Under the pieces are notes generated by a model, which was not told where the DNA came from, searched no databases, and saw only the letters and a list, made by a program, of their open reading frames with translations. A stretch of 64,000 nucleotides of DNA from Candidatus Poribacteria bacterium (GTDB taxonomy: Bacteria; Poribacteria; WGA-4E; WGA-3G): positions 62,001-126,000 of the forward strand of contig JAJDTM010000021.1 in assembly GCA_022827185.1 (NCBI GenBank), in the 5' to 3' direction. The translations under genes were made by a program, and so were the position numbers. Position 1 is the first letter of the stretch; each line of letters opens with the position of its first letter. This document shows, piece after piece, positions 44,213-53,752 of the stretch.

Positions 44213-46584
44213 AAGAAAAAATTGCGTCTGAACGCAACATTGTCTTGAGTGCGAAGACTGCTACAGAAAGTGGCGGACATCTCGCAGAAGGGACTTTCAC
44301 ACTGAAGAAAACCGATACGGTTTTGACATCTATCAACTTTGGCACTACAGGACACGGTGCCGGTGATCCGTCGCCGAAGTACATGTTACTATATTATATG
44401 AGCCATTGTAATACTGACCTCTTCAAATTTCCGATCGATGTTGGGGAAATTTGGACAGAAGAAGGACACTGGCATGTCCAGACGCGAAGTCGTTTGGAGG
44501 GGCATGAAGCTGTAGAACTCTCAGCAGGCACGTTCTCGGACTGCCTCAAACATAAAACTGTCTTCACAGACGCTGATGTAAAGGATACTAAGGCTGAACT
44601 GCGAAACGCGCTTTTGAACGGCACCCGTTATCTATGGTTTGCCGAGGGTGTCGGTCTTGTTAAACTACGATATGAACATTCCAACGGTGTCGTCACAGAA
44701 GCCGAATTGCTTGAATACAAGACGCCTGATGAAAACCGAGAATACCTTCCTTTGCAAATTGGCAATCTGTGGACCTATAAATGGCAAAACACGTATCGTA
44801 ACGAAGCTGCTATTGAAGAGTGGCGCGTCATCCGAAATTACAGTGAACCTAAGAATCTTGATAACCCAAAGGGACTTGCATCGGCGAGGTACGAGGTCAA
44901 AATAGATGCCGATGAACCGCGCGTCGCACATGTCAAGTGTCTGCTAACGCCAAAGACAGGCAGTAACACAAAAGATACCCAAAATCCGTTGCTATTACAC
45001 ATGAGCCATTTTGGAACTGAAGACCTGTACGATGGATATGCTCGGTATGTTCGGGATCTGACAGCTACGGATACGAATGGAGAAAAAATACCGGTCACAG
45101 AGTTCGACAAAACACAATGGGTGGTTGAAACGCAGAATGAATCGTCTGTGACGTTGTGTTACAAAGTCCTGTTGAATCATGATGAGCGGGAGTGGCCCTT
45201 CGGGAACGATGAAGCACCCTACGTGCAAGAAGACTGTATTTTCTGTCCCGGATATGCTTTATTTATCACCGGTGAGGTAGAAGATATTGAACTGCGTGTT
45301 GATGTTCCCGATGATTGGCACGTCTCGACCCCTTGGAACCCTATTGGACACGAAAGGTCCCGCTTTACTGTCGCAGGCCATGACGACTTGATGTATGCGT
45401 ATCTTGTGCTGGGGACGCATTCCGAGGGAGTGGTGGAATCTGAAGGGACAGAGATTGTGATTGCCTTGGGTGGACACTTCAAGGCATCTATGGATGAAGT
45501 CCAAAGAACTGTTAAATCACTTCTGCACACATATTCAAATATTTTTGGGGGTACGCCAAAAGATCGTATGTTGTTTGTGGCGAATCCTTGTGATACATAC
45601 AGCGGGGGCGGTGTATCAGGACACAGCATCAGTGTTCTGATGGACGGAACATTAGGGGCAGACAACAGACAATCATGGGCACCGCTCGTAGCACATGAAA
45701 TTTGCCATATCTGGAATGGAAAAGCGATCGATTTTAATACACAGGAGTACTGGTTTAGCGAAGGTTTCACGGAGTACTGTTCAAAGATTAGCTGCGTTCG
45801 CCTTGGCATAATTTCTGAAGATGATTTTCTCAGAGACCTTGAGCGCAAGTGGGAGTTGTATCTGTCTAAACAAGGTGATCTTTCTATCCGAGAGGCAGGC
45901 GAGAACAAGTCTATCAACCGAAATCTGGTCTATGAGGGCGGCAGTCTGATTGCTACCGCGTTGGACTTGCAAATTCGCACTTTTACGGAAAACCGGAACA
46001 GTTTAGAAGATGTAATGACGCAGATGTATCGTGAATTCGGTCTCACAGAAAAAAAATATACGATGGACGATATCGTTAGGGTTGTCAATCAAATTGCAGG
46101 CAAAGATTTACAACCATTCTTCAAAAAATATGTGGCGGGGACAGAGCGACTGCCTTTAGCGGAATACCTGAAAGACGCAGGTTTTGATGCTGAGATAGCA
46201 TTTGGGGCAGAACTTCCGAGTCTCGGACATATTCTCTTTCAGATGCTTCATATCTATTCACTTGGCGGTCCAACAGGCGGAGGCATGTTCATCCACCGTT
46301 CACCGCAATATGAAGATGATGACAACCTCATAGGCATCAACGGCACACCGGTGAAATTTTTTGACGACATCAGGCAGATCGCCAAAGATTGGAAACCCGG
46401 TGATATGGTTGAGTTAACCGTTGAGCGAGATGGTGAAAATGTTACCCTACCGATTACATTAGCGGGTGATCCGTCTGAAAAACCACCCATGGAGCCAGGT
46501 CCCATTGATGTGAGTATCACGAAAGGAGCGGATGGCACAGAATTGCCACGCGCCATCTGGGCGGGAATGTTAGGCAAGGAATGA
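44209..46584 (+). CDS. M61-like (glycyl aminopeptidase-type) metallopeptidase with PDZ domain, active-site intact
   Basis: The 791-aa protein lacks a sigma domain but is otherwise close to the sigma fusion just upstream. It has HEICH (His496, Glu497, His500) and the third ligand Glu518 in EGFTEY, so HExxH-x17-E is intact. A C-terminal PDZ-like domain (about 690-770) follows. TTG start (44209) overlaps the upstream stop, with GGAGA before it, so translation is coupled. No signal peptide or membrane span is visible, which is unusual for an M61 peptidase and suggests cytosolic action near the sigma fusion. Confidence 0.82.
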   Translation: MKEKIASERNIVLSAKTATESGGHLAEGTFTLKKTDTVLTSINFGTTGHGAGDPSPKYMLLYYMSHCNTDLFKFPIDVGEIWTEEGHWHVQTRSRLEGHEAVELSAGTFSDCLKHKTVFTDADVKDTKAELRNALLNGTRYLWFAEGVGLVKLRYEHSNGVVTEAELLEYKTPDENREYLPLQIGNLWTYKWQNTYRNEAAIEEWRVIRNYSEPKNLDNPKGLASARYEVKIDADEPRVAHVKCLLTPKTGSNTKDTQNPLLLHMSHFGTEDLYDGYARYVRDLTATDTNGEKIPVTEFDKTQWVVETQNESSVTLCYKVLLNHDEREWPFGNDEAPYVQEDCIFCPGYALFITGEVEDIELRVDVPDDWHVSTPWNPIGHERSRFTVAGHDDLMYAYLVLGTHSEGVVESEGTEIVIALGGHFKASMDEVQRTVKSLLHTYSNIFGGTPKDRMLFVANPCDTYSGGGVSGHSISVLMDGTLGADNRQSWAPLVAHEICHIWNGKAIDFNTQEYWFSEGFTEYCSKISCVRLGIISEDDFLRDLERKWELYLSKQGDLSIREAGENKSINRNLVYEGGSLIATALDLQIRTFTENRNSLEDVMTQMYREFGLTEKKYTMDDIVRVVNQIAGKDLQPFFKKYVAGTERLPLAEYLKDAGFDAEIAFGAELPSLGHILFQMLHIYSLGGPTGGGMFIHRSPQYEDDDNLIGINGTPVKFFDDIRQIAKDWKPGDMVELTVERDGENVTLPITLAGDPSEKPPMEPGPIDVSITKGADGTELPRAIWAGMLGKE

Positions 46585-46643
46585 CACCATCAGGAATTTT
46601 GAAGAGATGATAGGGGATAAGCAGGTTTTATAAGGAGAAACCC

Positions 46644-49277
46644 GTGATTCGACAAACACTATTCACAAATCTAATCAGAAACATCGTGCAAAAAATTGAT
46701 CGTGGCAAATCTACCGTTTTCTGTGCGAGTGAACCGTTGGTGAAATGGATAATTGTCGCTTCAATTGCTGTGGCTATACTGATGCCAGGAATAGGCACTA
46801 AATTCGCCTTAGAAGCGGATCAGGTTTTATGCGCTGCTGCACACGCCGATGAATCGGAAGAACCCGCTGCTAATGAAGGGGATCGTTACATCACACTTAA
46901 TGCCAACACGAATGAGGAAAGTGGAGAACCTTTAGCAAGCGGAAATTTCTATCTGACCAAAACGGATGCGGCTTTGACCTCTTCAGGTTTTGGGACGCAA
47001 GGGACTGGTAAAGGGGACCCAACGCCGATGTACATGTTGATGGCTTATTTTTTCCACTATGAGACTGATCTTTTCAGGTATCCTTTGGTTGTCGGGGATA
47101 CTTGGACGCAAGCAGGTCACTGGGAATCACAGGTAGAAATGACCCTGGAGGGTTATGAACAGGTGGATATTGCCGCAGGCACGTTCTCGGACTGTCTGAA
47201 GCATAAAACTGTCTTCACAGACGCTGATGTACAGGATACTAATGCTGAGCTGCGAAATACGCTTGTAAACGGCACGCGTTATTTATGGTTCGCCGAAGGC
47301 ATTGGCATCGTGAAAATGCGCTATGAACATGCCAACGGTATCATAACCGAAGCAGAATTGCTGGAATACGATGTTCCAGTCAAAGGTGAAGCATACCTCC
47401 CTTTACAGGTGGATAACGCCTGGACCTATAAATGGCAAAACGACTATCGCGGTGAAGCAATTATTGAAAAGTGTCAAGTTGTCGAGAATAACGATAAGCC
47501 TCCGGGACCTGGTGAGGATACGACGATCCCTGAGTTTGTGAAGATGATGCTTACATCAGCGAGGTATGAAGTCACAATAGCAGCAGATGAACGGCGTGTG
47601 GCACACGTTAGGTGTGTTTTAACGCCGAAAGAGGACACAGGAGAGATACTGCCATTATACATGAGTCGCTTTGGTACTGAAATGGTACATAACGGCTATG
47701 CCGAGTATCTCCAAGATTTGACGGTTACCACTATTGACCAAGAAGAATTACCGATAGAGAAACTTGGCAAGACGCGCTGGGCGGTTAAAGTAGGGAATAA
47801 CTCACCTGTGGTATTGCGTTACAAAGTATTGCTAAACCACGACGAAAGACAATGGCCCCCCGGCAGGTCTGAAACACCTTACGTTCAGGAAGACTGTATC
47901 TTCTTGCCGGGATATGCGCTATTCGTCATCGGTGAAGTGGACGATGTTGAACTGCGTGTTAATGTGCCTGATAACTGGTCCGTTTCAACCCCTTGGCACC
48001 GCATCGGAGACGAAGGACATCATTTCGCTGTGAAAGATCAGGACGATTTGATATATGCGTATATGGTGCTTGGGACGCATTCCGAAAAGGTGGCAAAGTC
48101 TGCCGAAGCGGAGGTTATTGTGGCAGTCGGTGGAAGTTTTAAGGCAGCTGCGGCTGAAATACAAGAAACGGTTGAAGCTTTTCTAAAAGCGTATTCGGGA
48201 GTATGCAGCGGCACACCCAAGGGCAGAATGCTGTTTGTCGCGAATCCTTATGGCGACCCAGGACGTATCGGAGGCGGTGTATCAGGGCGCAGTATCAGTG
48301 TTCTGATGGGAGGCGCGCTCGATGAAGCAAGCAACCGATTTTGGGTACCACTCGTCGGACATGAAGTTTTCCATATCTGGAACGGGACAGTTATCAGTTT
48401 TAAAGAACAAGAATATTGGTTTAGCGAAGGGTTTACTGAGTACTATTCACACATTACCTCTGCCCGACTTGGATTTACTTCTGAAAGCGATTTTCTCAAA
48501 AATCTTGAACGGGCATGTGAATTGTATCTATCTAAGCAGGGCGAACTTTCTATACGCGCGGCAGGGAAAAACAAGGGCAGCAATAGTGGTTTAGTCTATC
48601 AAGGCGGGAATCTAATTGCCCTCGCTTTGGATATGCAAATTCGTAAACGCACACAAAATCAAAAGAGTCTTGATGACGTAATGAAGCAAATGTATAGTGA
48701 GTTTGGTGTCACCGGCAAAACGTATACGATAGATGAGGTCGTCCGAATTACCACTGACATTGCGGGTAAAGATTTCGAGCCGTTCTTCCGCAAGTATGTT
48801 TCTGGAACAGAGAGGTTGCCGCTGACTGAATATCTCGGAGATGTTGGTGTAGATGTTAAGATAGAATTTGGTGAACAAGTTCCCAACGGTAGGTACATAG
48901 TTCATACGATGCTGCATATCAGTTCACTAACACAGACAAATAAGGGATTGATTATCCATAAGTCTCCAAAGGCTGGCTATCAAGATGAAGATAATCTGAT
49001 TCGCATTAATGGCAAATCGGTTAAGACGTTTAACGACCTCAGAAACGCTGCTAAAGACTGGAAGGGCGGTGACGTAGTCAAGTTAACGCTTGAGCGAAAT
49101 GGGGAAGAAATTATCTTGCCTGTCACATTAGGCGGACCACCCGATAAAGTACCGATGGAGGCAGCCGGTATTGATGTTAACATCACAAAAAGAGCAGATA
49201 GCACAGAATTGCAACACGCTATCTGGATGGGAATGTTAGGCAATGGAAACCCTTCTCAAGAGGTGACTGATAAATAG
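46644..49277 (+). CDS. Membrane-anchored M61-like metallopeptidase with PDZ domain
   Basis: The 877-aa third paralogue starts at GTG 46644 after AAGGAG. A hydrophobic segment (about residues 31-50, WIIVASIAVAILMPGIG) gives a membrane anchor, so the catalytic part would be outside the cytoplasm. The zinc site HEVFH (His573, Glu574, His577) with Glu595 in EGFTEY is intact. The same two beta-rich repeats and PDZ-like end as its neighbours are present. It lies 59 bp after the second paralogue. Relation of protease to the sigma fusion as activator or target is inferred. Confidence 0.82.
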   Translation: MIRQTLFTNLIRNIVQKIDRGKSTVFCASEPLVKWIIVASIAVAILMPGIGTKFALEADQVLCAAAHADESEEPAANEGDRYITLNANTNEESGEPLASGNFYLTKTDAALTSSGFGTQGTGKGDPTPMYMLMAYFFHYETDLFRYPLVVGDTWTQAGHWESQVEMTLEGYEQVDIAAGTFSDCLKHKTVFTDADVQDTNAELRNTLVNGTRYLWFAEGIGIVKMRYEHANGIITEAELLEYDVPVKGEAYLPLQVDNAWTYKWQNDYRGEAIIEKCQVVENNDKPPGPGEDTTIPEFVKMMLTSARYEVTIAADERRVAHVRCVLTPKEDTGEILPLYMSRFGTEMVHNGYAEYLQDLTVTTIDQEELPIEKLGKTRWAVKVGNNSPVVLRYKVLLNHDERQWPPGRSETPYVQEDCIFLPGYALFVIGEVDDVELRVNVPDNWSVSTPWHRIGDEGHHFAVKDQDDLIYAYMVLGTHSEKVAKSAEAEVIVAVGGSFKAAAAEIQETVEAFLKAYSGVCSGTPKGRMLFVANPYGDPGRIGGGVSGRSISVLMGGALDEASNRFWVPLVGHEVFHIWNGTVISFKEQEYWFSEGFTEYYSHITSARLGFTSESDFLKNLERACELYLSKQGELSIRAAGKNKGSNSGLVYQGGNLIALALDMQIRKRTQNQKSLDDVMKQMYSEFGVTGKTYTIDEVVRITTDIAGKDFEPFFRKYVSGTERLPLTEYLGDVGVDVKIEFGEQVPNGRYIVHTMLHISSLTQTNKGLIIHKSPKAGYQDEDNLIRINGKSVKTFNDLRNAAKDWKGGDVVKLTLERNGEEIILPVTLGGPPDKVPMEAAGIDVNITKRADSTELQHAIWMGMLGNGNPSQEVTDK

Positions 49278-49279
49278 TT

Positions 49280-49348
49280 AATGGTTAATAGTTGTTGGTT
49301 ATAAGTTAAGATACCTCTTGTAACTAATAACTAACAACCAACAACCAT
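49280..49348. repeat. AACTAATAACTAAC-type inverted repeat between peptidase and permease genes
   Basis: TGGTTAATAGTTGTTGGTTA is followed by TAACTAATAACTAACAACCA in inverse orientation, an imperfect palindrome of over 20 bp. Related AACTGATAACT motifs lie at about 13630, 21880, 35640 and 36930. Confidence 0.5.
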
Positions 49349-49362
49349 TTTAGGGGAATATT

Positions 49363-50853
49363 ATGTTGCGAACACTTATCCGCCAAGAACTTCTGAGCCA
49401 TCTGATGAGTGCGCGGTTTTTTGCTGCCGTTATCATTACGCTTCTGCTCGTTGTCGCGAATGCTGTCGTGCTCCTTGAAGATTACGAGCGTCGATTGGCG
49501 AAATATAACCAGCAAGAAAACGCGCATCGTGAGAAGGCACAGGAAGCGGAAACCTACTCAACGCTAAAACTGTCCGTTGAACGTCCTCCGAACCCGCTAA
49601 GCCTCTTTAGTGCAGGATTGGATAAGCGGCTTGGAACCACCTTTGAAATTTATTACGGCTCCGTCCCTATGATTTCGGATGCCTCGGCGCGAAGTCTTGA
49701 TAACGCGTTTCTCAATCTTTTTTCAAAGATCGATCTCGTTCTTATTTTTCAAGTCGTTCTGAGCTTGATGGCACTGCTTTTCGCTTACGATGCGATTGCG
49801 GGAGATTGGGAAAGCGGCACCTTACGCTTGGTTATCTCCCATCCAGTGCGACGCGGTAGCATCCTATTTGCGAAATATATCGGGGCAATGGTCTGTCTGT
49901 TGATCCCTGTGCTGATGAGCCTATTAATGGTCCTGATTCTATTATCCACCACCAGCGCAATCCAGCTGGATGGAGAAGATTTTCTTCGGATCGGGGGAAT
50001 AGTTTTGACGACGAGCATCTACCTGTCTGTATTTTACCTGATAGGACTGCTGATTTCCGCAACAACGCGCCGCACTGCTACATCATTGATGCTCTGTATG
50101 TTTTTGTGGGTAGCTTTGGTACTCGTCTATCCAAACTGGAGCCGATTTACCATCACCCCGGTTGGTGATACGCGCGCAATACATTCATCAGCAGATCAAC
50201 AGATTGAGCAGATATGGGAAGAGGTTGACCGAGAAGAACGCGTGTTCTTAGCGAATAGTCCGCTTGAAGGTGAACCTCATAAATTTAATCTGGAGGTTCA
50301 GTCAAGTAGTAGTTTCTCATCAGGGAGGCACTTCAGCAAACGGTATGGAATGAATATGACACTGCTGGGAAAGCGCTCAGAACCGTTAGTGCCTCACGTT
50401 CAACAGTATCATGCCACTATGGGCGCGTTGTACCTCCGTTCTGCGGAACAAATCGCTTTAGTCCGCAAACAGATTTTGGATAGCACCTCCCTCCGAGAAG
50501 CCGTAAGGCATGAACGGCTCATGAAACTCAGTCCTGCAAGCCTCTATACGTTTACAACCTCTGCTTGGGTCGGCACTGATCTGGAGGGCATGTTTGATTT
50601 TGAGCAAGCCGTTCAAGGTTACCGGCGTACCATCGTTGACTATTTCCACGATAAAGATGCGTTCGGCAGTCGGCAATGGTTCGCCTCTGACAGAGGGGCA
50701 GTAGACTGGTGGGATTTGCCACAGTTCCGTTTTAAGCGGACGGATGCTTCGGAAAACGCAACGCGAGCACTGCCCGGATTGTTTCTACTGCTACTTATCA
50801 ATCTGGCTCTGTTCACGGTGACATTTCTGTTTTTCATCAAAATTGAAGTTTAA
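49363..50853 (+). CDS. ABC-2 type transporter permease, paralogue 1
   Basis: The 496-aa membrane protein has one N-terminal span, a soluble loop, and a cluster of spans around AGDWESGTLRLVISHPVRR, the cytoplasmic coupling motif of ABC-2 permeases. A long second loop and a terminal span follow. It needs an ATP-binding partner, which is absent from the window. Substrate unknown. AGGGGAATATT precedes the ATG. Confidence 0.82.
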   Translation: MLRTLIRQELLSHLMSARFFAAVIITLLLVVANAVVLLEDYERRLAKYNQQENAHREKAQEAETYSTLKLSVERPPNPLSLFSAGLDKRLGTTFEIYYGSVPMISDASARSLDNAFLNLFSKIDLVLIFQVVLSLMALLFAYDAIAGDWESGTLRLVISHPVRRGSILFAKYIGAMVCLLIPVLMSLLMVLILLSTTSAIQLDGEDFLRIGGIVLTTSIYLSVFYLIGLLISATTRRTATSLMLCMFLWVALVLVYPNWSRFTITPVGDTRAIHSSADQQIEQIWEEVDREERVFLANSPLEGEPHKFNLEVQSSSSFSSGRHFSKRYGMNMTLLGKRSEPLVPHVQQYHATMGALYLRSAEQIALVRKQILDSTSLREAVRHERLMKLSPASLYTFTTSAWVGTDLEGMFDFEQAVQGYRRTIVDYFHDKDAFGSRQWFASDRGAVDWWDLPQFRFKRTDASENATRALPGLFLLLLINLALFTVTFLFFIKIEV

Positions 50854-50916
50854 ATGTCGCTTGTCCGCGGTCAATTGCTTCACAGTAAGAATATCTGCTA
50901 CACACATTGGCTAAAA

Positions 50917-51108
50917 ACGGTAAGCCCAAGCAACGCGCCGGACTGGCGCAACGGAGACAGACTTTAATTCCTAAACGAACCTCATCGAACCGCAAGGAAC
51001 ATTTACGCGCATTAGTTAGAGACGGTAAGCCCAAGCAACGCGCCGGGCTGGCGCAACGGAGACAGACTTCAATTCCCAAACGAACCTCACCGAACCGCAA
51101 GGAACATT
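50917..51108 (+). repeat. 87-bp direct tandem repeat, two copies (period 105 bp)
   Basis: Copies 50917-51003 and 51022-51108 differ at four positions and both start ACGGTAAGCCCAAGCAACGC and end AAGGAACATT. A small hairpin GCGCC/GGCGC lies in each. The period is a multiple of three, so an open frame runs through (50907-51110) but it has no strong start and looks low-complexity. The second copy supplies AAGGA upstream of the next permease start. Confidence 0.75.
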
Positions 51109-51114
51109 AAAAAT

Positions 51115-52641
51115 ATGGTCTGGCATATTATCAAACGAGAACTCTTTGACCACATCAATAGCTTGCGCTTTATTCTAACAGTTTTGATACTTTCCGCCTT
51201 AATGGTTACCAACGCTGTGGTGCATCTTCGGACGCATCCAAAGCGGGTTCGTAACTATTCCGAGAAGGTTACCAAATCCGCTAACGAGTTGAAATCCCGA
51301 ACGGAGTTATATGCTCTGGCGCGAAAGGGTCCCGGTGACCTCAACAAACGTCCCTCTTCGCTCTCTTTCATCGCAGACGGTGGCGATGCTTATTTGCCCA
51401 AAAACATATCAAACGGGGAGTCTTGGTCTACAAGTGGTCAGGGGGGTGAGGTCAAAAGCAACTGGTGGTTGAATTACGGCACTGTGAACCCGGATGCGAC
51501 GGATCTTCGTCCCTATGCAACAAAAATAGATTGGGTATTTATTATTACTTACCTGCTTTCGTTCATTCCGCTCCTTTTCACCTTTGATGCACTTTCTGGC
51601 GAGCGAGAACAAGGGACCTTGCGATTGTGTCTCGCGAATCCGATTTCGCGTCCCATCCTATTAATCGGTAAATTCTTGGGGACCTTAATAACCGTCCTCA
51701 TTCCTTTCACTTTTGCGGTGCTGCTGAATTTAGCAGTGATTTCCGTCGATAGTTGGACACAATTGAGTGCAAACGACTGGGGACGTTTAGGGTTGATCCT
51801 ATTGATTGCTGCCTGCTACGCCGGTATCTTCGTTGGATTAGGTCTGATGGTTTCTGCTGGCACGCGAGAGCCTCGGGTGAGTCTCGTTGTGCTCTTATTG
51901 ATTTGGGTAGCCGCTGTGATTTTTATGCCATCAACCCTCGGCACCCTCTCCACAAAGTGGATGCCACCCGTCCAAACAATGGATCAATTTCGTGATGCAA
52001 GAAAAGCAGCCCTTAAGCAGATTACTGACGACTATGGTGCCCGAATGCGTGCCGTTAAAGAAAAAAAGAACCCGAATCTCCCAAGTCTAAGTGAACTTCA
52101 GAAACTTTATGAAACGTCACCTGAAGCTGCCATGGCCGCAGCAGAAAAGTTAAGAGGGTCCTGGGAAACGGAAGGTGATGAAGAATTGGCACTCAAAGCA
52201 GAACTCATCAGTAGAGATGTTAAGACCCGAGAACGCCTTAATCGCGAGCGTTTGGATGCACAAGTCGCACAGGTGCAACGCGCAAGGGCGGTAACCCGGC
52301 TTTCACCGGCAGCGATCGTCCAATACGCGATCGAATCAATGGCAGGCACCGGTTTTAATCGGCACTTGCAATACTTAGAACATGTGCATCAGCACACAAA
52401 ACAATTCCGACAATTCATCGTCGAAACCGATAGAGCAGACATCCAAAGTCGCCACTTCATCGGCATCCCCAAGGGCATGTCTCAGAAACCGGTTGCAAGT
52501 GAGGCAATCCCGAAATTTGAGGATAAGATCGCCTTTAGCGATACATTCAACACCGCAACTTTGGACCTGCTGTTACTTGTTTTACTACTCGGTGTATTTA
52601 TTTCAGGGGCATTCCTTGTCTTTATACGTTCGGAGGTGTAA
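51115..52641 (+). CDS. ABC-2 type transporter permease, paralogue 2
   Basis: The 508-aa protein has the same plan as paralogue 1: N-terminal span, large soluble loop, the coupling motif SGEREQGTLRLCLANPISR, several spans, a second loop, and a terminal span. It starts at ATG 51115, 6 bp after the tandem repeat, so its expression may depend on the repeat. It may pair with paralogue 1 as a heterodimer. No ATPase is adjacent. Confidence 0.82.
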   Translation: MVWHIIKRELFDHINSLRFILTVLILSALMVTNAVVHLRTHPKRVRNYSEKVTKSANELKSRTELYALARKGPGDLNKRPSSLSFIADGGDAYLPKNISNGESWSTSGQGGEVKSNWWLNYGTVNPDATDLRPYATKIDWVFIITYLLSFIPLLFTFDALSGEREQGTLRLCLANPISRPILLIGKFLGTLITVLIPFTFAVLLNLAVISVDSWTQLSANDWGRLGLILLIAACYAGIFVGLGLMVSAGTREPRVSLVVLLLIWVAAVIFMPSTLGTLSTKWMPPVQTMDQFRDARKAALKQITDDYGARMRAVKEKKNPNLPSLSELQKLYETSPEAAMAAAEKLRGSWETEGDEELALKAELISRDVKTRERLNRERLDAQVAQVQRARAVTRLSPAAIVQYAIESMAGTGFNRHLQYLEHVHQHTKQFRQFIVETDRADIQSRHFIGIPKGMSQKPVASEAIPKFEDKIAFSDTFNTATLDLLLLVLLLGVFISGAFLVFIRSEV

Positions 52642-52681
52642 ACACCCACGAAAGATACTGAAAGGAATCCGGCACTTTATC

Positions 52682-52786
52682 TATAGTGAATTCTAAAAAT
52701 ATGTAGGCATTTCAGAAGGACAGGCGCGTCCTACCGCCGCAGGCGAGGTTACATGACGTTTAATAAAATATTTCGGTAATTCTATA
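52682..52786. repeat. Dispersed element with TATAGTGAATTCTAAAAATA end, copy 2
   Basis: The left end (52682-52701) matches 21718-21737. The right end GGTAATTCTATA is an imperfect inverse. A third left end (TATGATGAAATCTAAAAATA) lies at 58063. There is no internal gene. Confidence 0.5.
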
Positions 52787-52804
52787 TTTCCCCCAGGCCC
52801 GGTA

Positions 52805-52826
52805 GGTTCGGTTTCCTAACCGAACC
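52805..52826. terminator. Perfect 9-bp hairpin GGTTCGGTT/AACCGAACC
   Basis: Arms at 52805-52813 and 52818-52826 with a 4-nt loop lie just upstream of the secreted-protein gene. It may end leftover transcription from the permease gene or be part of a dispersed repeat. Confidence 0.4.
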
Positions 52827-52860
52827 GGACATCTAATCTCAAAAATTGGAGGAACGACTC

Positions 52861-53742
52861 ATGTTGAAAAGATTTAGGACCTTTTTTACACCTTTACTCA
52901 TCTTTGGGCTCAGTGCAGTGCTGATGGGCGATGCAGCGGAAACTACCCAATATTTTCCAGAAACACTCGGAAGTTACTGGGTTTACGAAGACCAAGATGG
53001 AAACGAATTAACGCGGCGTGTCGTTGAGGGCAAAGAAATTGCCGGAGAGATGTATCATGCTTTCAGTTATGAACCCGTGTTGGAGGATTCGGCAAATTAT
53101 GACCATCACATCCATCCGAATTTCTACCAGATCGGTAAGGAAAAGGTCACGTTCCTTGTCGGGGATGAGGTGGAGAAATCCGTCAAAGTACGCCTTACTG
53201 AAGAGATGAAGGCTTTTCTGAAAATATTGGAGAAAATGGGGGCACCGTTTACGATGCTCTATAAGGTTGAGATAGAGGCACAAGACCCGTTTTATGTGCT
53301 GCCAATGCCTGTCACATTCAACGAAAAGTGGAAGGCAATACAGATAAAAGCCAAAATCACGATGCAACCTGTCCCGCCGCAAGATCCTCCAAAAGCCACA
53401 ATCGAATTCACTATTGTCGAAACAGGAACTGTCGTGGGTACAGAAAACGTTGAGACACCCGCCGGCACTTTTAAAGACTGTTTGAAGATTGAATACCGAA
53501 CAGAAACAGAGATAGAAGTATCCTCACCGGAATTAGGATTCGGATCAGGAACGCCCGGCGAATCCTTTACAACGCTGTGGGTGGCACCCAACATCGGGAT
53601 TGTCAAGTTTCATCAAAAAGCTGAGGATATTTTTCTGAAAAGTTTCGCTATGCCTCCTGGCTTTGAGGTTCCATCTCCGGTCAGGTCCCCTGAATTAAAC
53701 CTTGAATTAAAGAGGTATGAAGTCAAAACAAAGGAAAAATAA
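52861..53742 (+). CDS. Secreted protein of the YWVYEDQDG family, paralogue 1
   Basis: I do not recognise a named family. The 293-aa product (start ATG 52861, after GGAGGAACGACTC) has a signal peptide and then SYWVYEDQDGNELTRR. The module AGTFKDCLKIEYRT followed by TLWVAPNIGIVKF also occurs in the sigma-M61 fusions (AGIFRACMKHKT, YLWFAMGVGLVKM), so these share a fold. It may be a sensor or ligand-binding protein. Followed by a hydrolase and a second paralogue in the same direction. Confidence 0.7.
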   Translation: MLKRFRTFFTPLLIFGLSAVLMGDAAETTQYFPETLGSYWVYEDQDGNELTRRVVEGKEIAGEMYHAFSYEPVLEDSANYDHHIHPNFYQIGKEKVTFLVGDEVEKSVKVRLTEEMKAFLKILEKMGAPFTMLYKVEIEAQDPFYVLPMPVTFNEKWKAIQIKAKITMQPVPPQDPPKATIEFTIVETGTVVGTENVETPAGTFKDCLKIEYRTETEIEVSSPELGFGSGTPGESFTTLWVAPNIGIVKFHQKAEDIFLKSFAMPPGFEVPSPVRSPELNLELKRYEVKTKEK

Positions 53743-53752
53743 GGAGAAAACT

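Noticed and set aside
45219..45917. A 232-codon minus-strand frame
   Set aside because: Antisense to the peptidase gene 44209-46584, which has an intact zinc site in that stretch.
50917..51108. CRISPR-like array
   Set aside because: Only two copies, 87 bp long with an 18-bp separation, and no cas genes in the window.
50907..51110. A 67-codon basic small protein (or 87-codon minus-strand one) in the tandem repeat
   Set aside because: The frame is a by-product of a two-copy 105-bp period; base differences between copies do not favour synonymous sites (two of four change the residue). No clear start signal.
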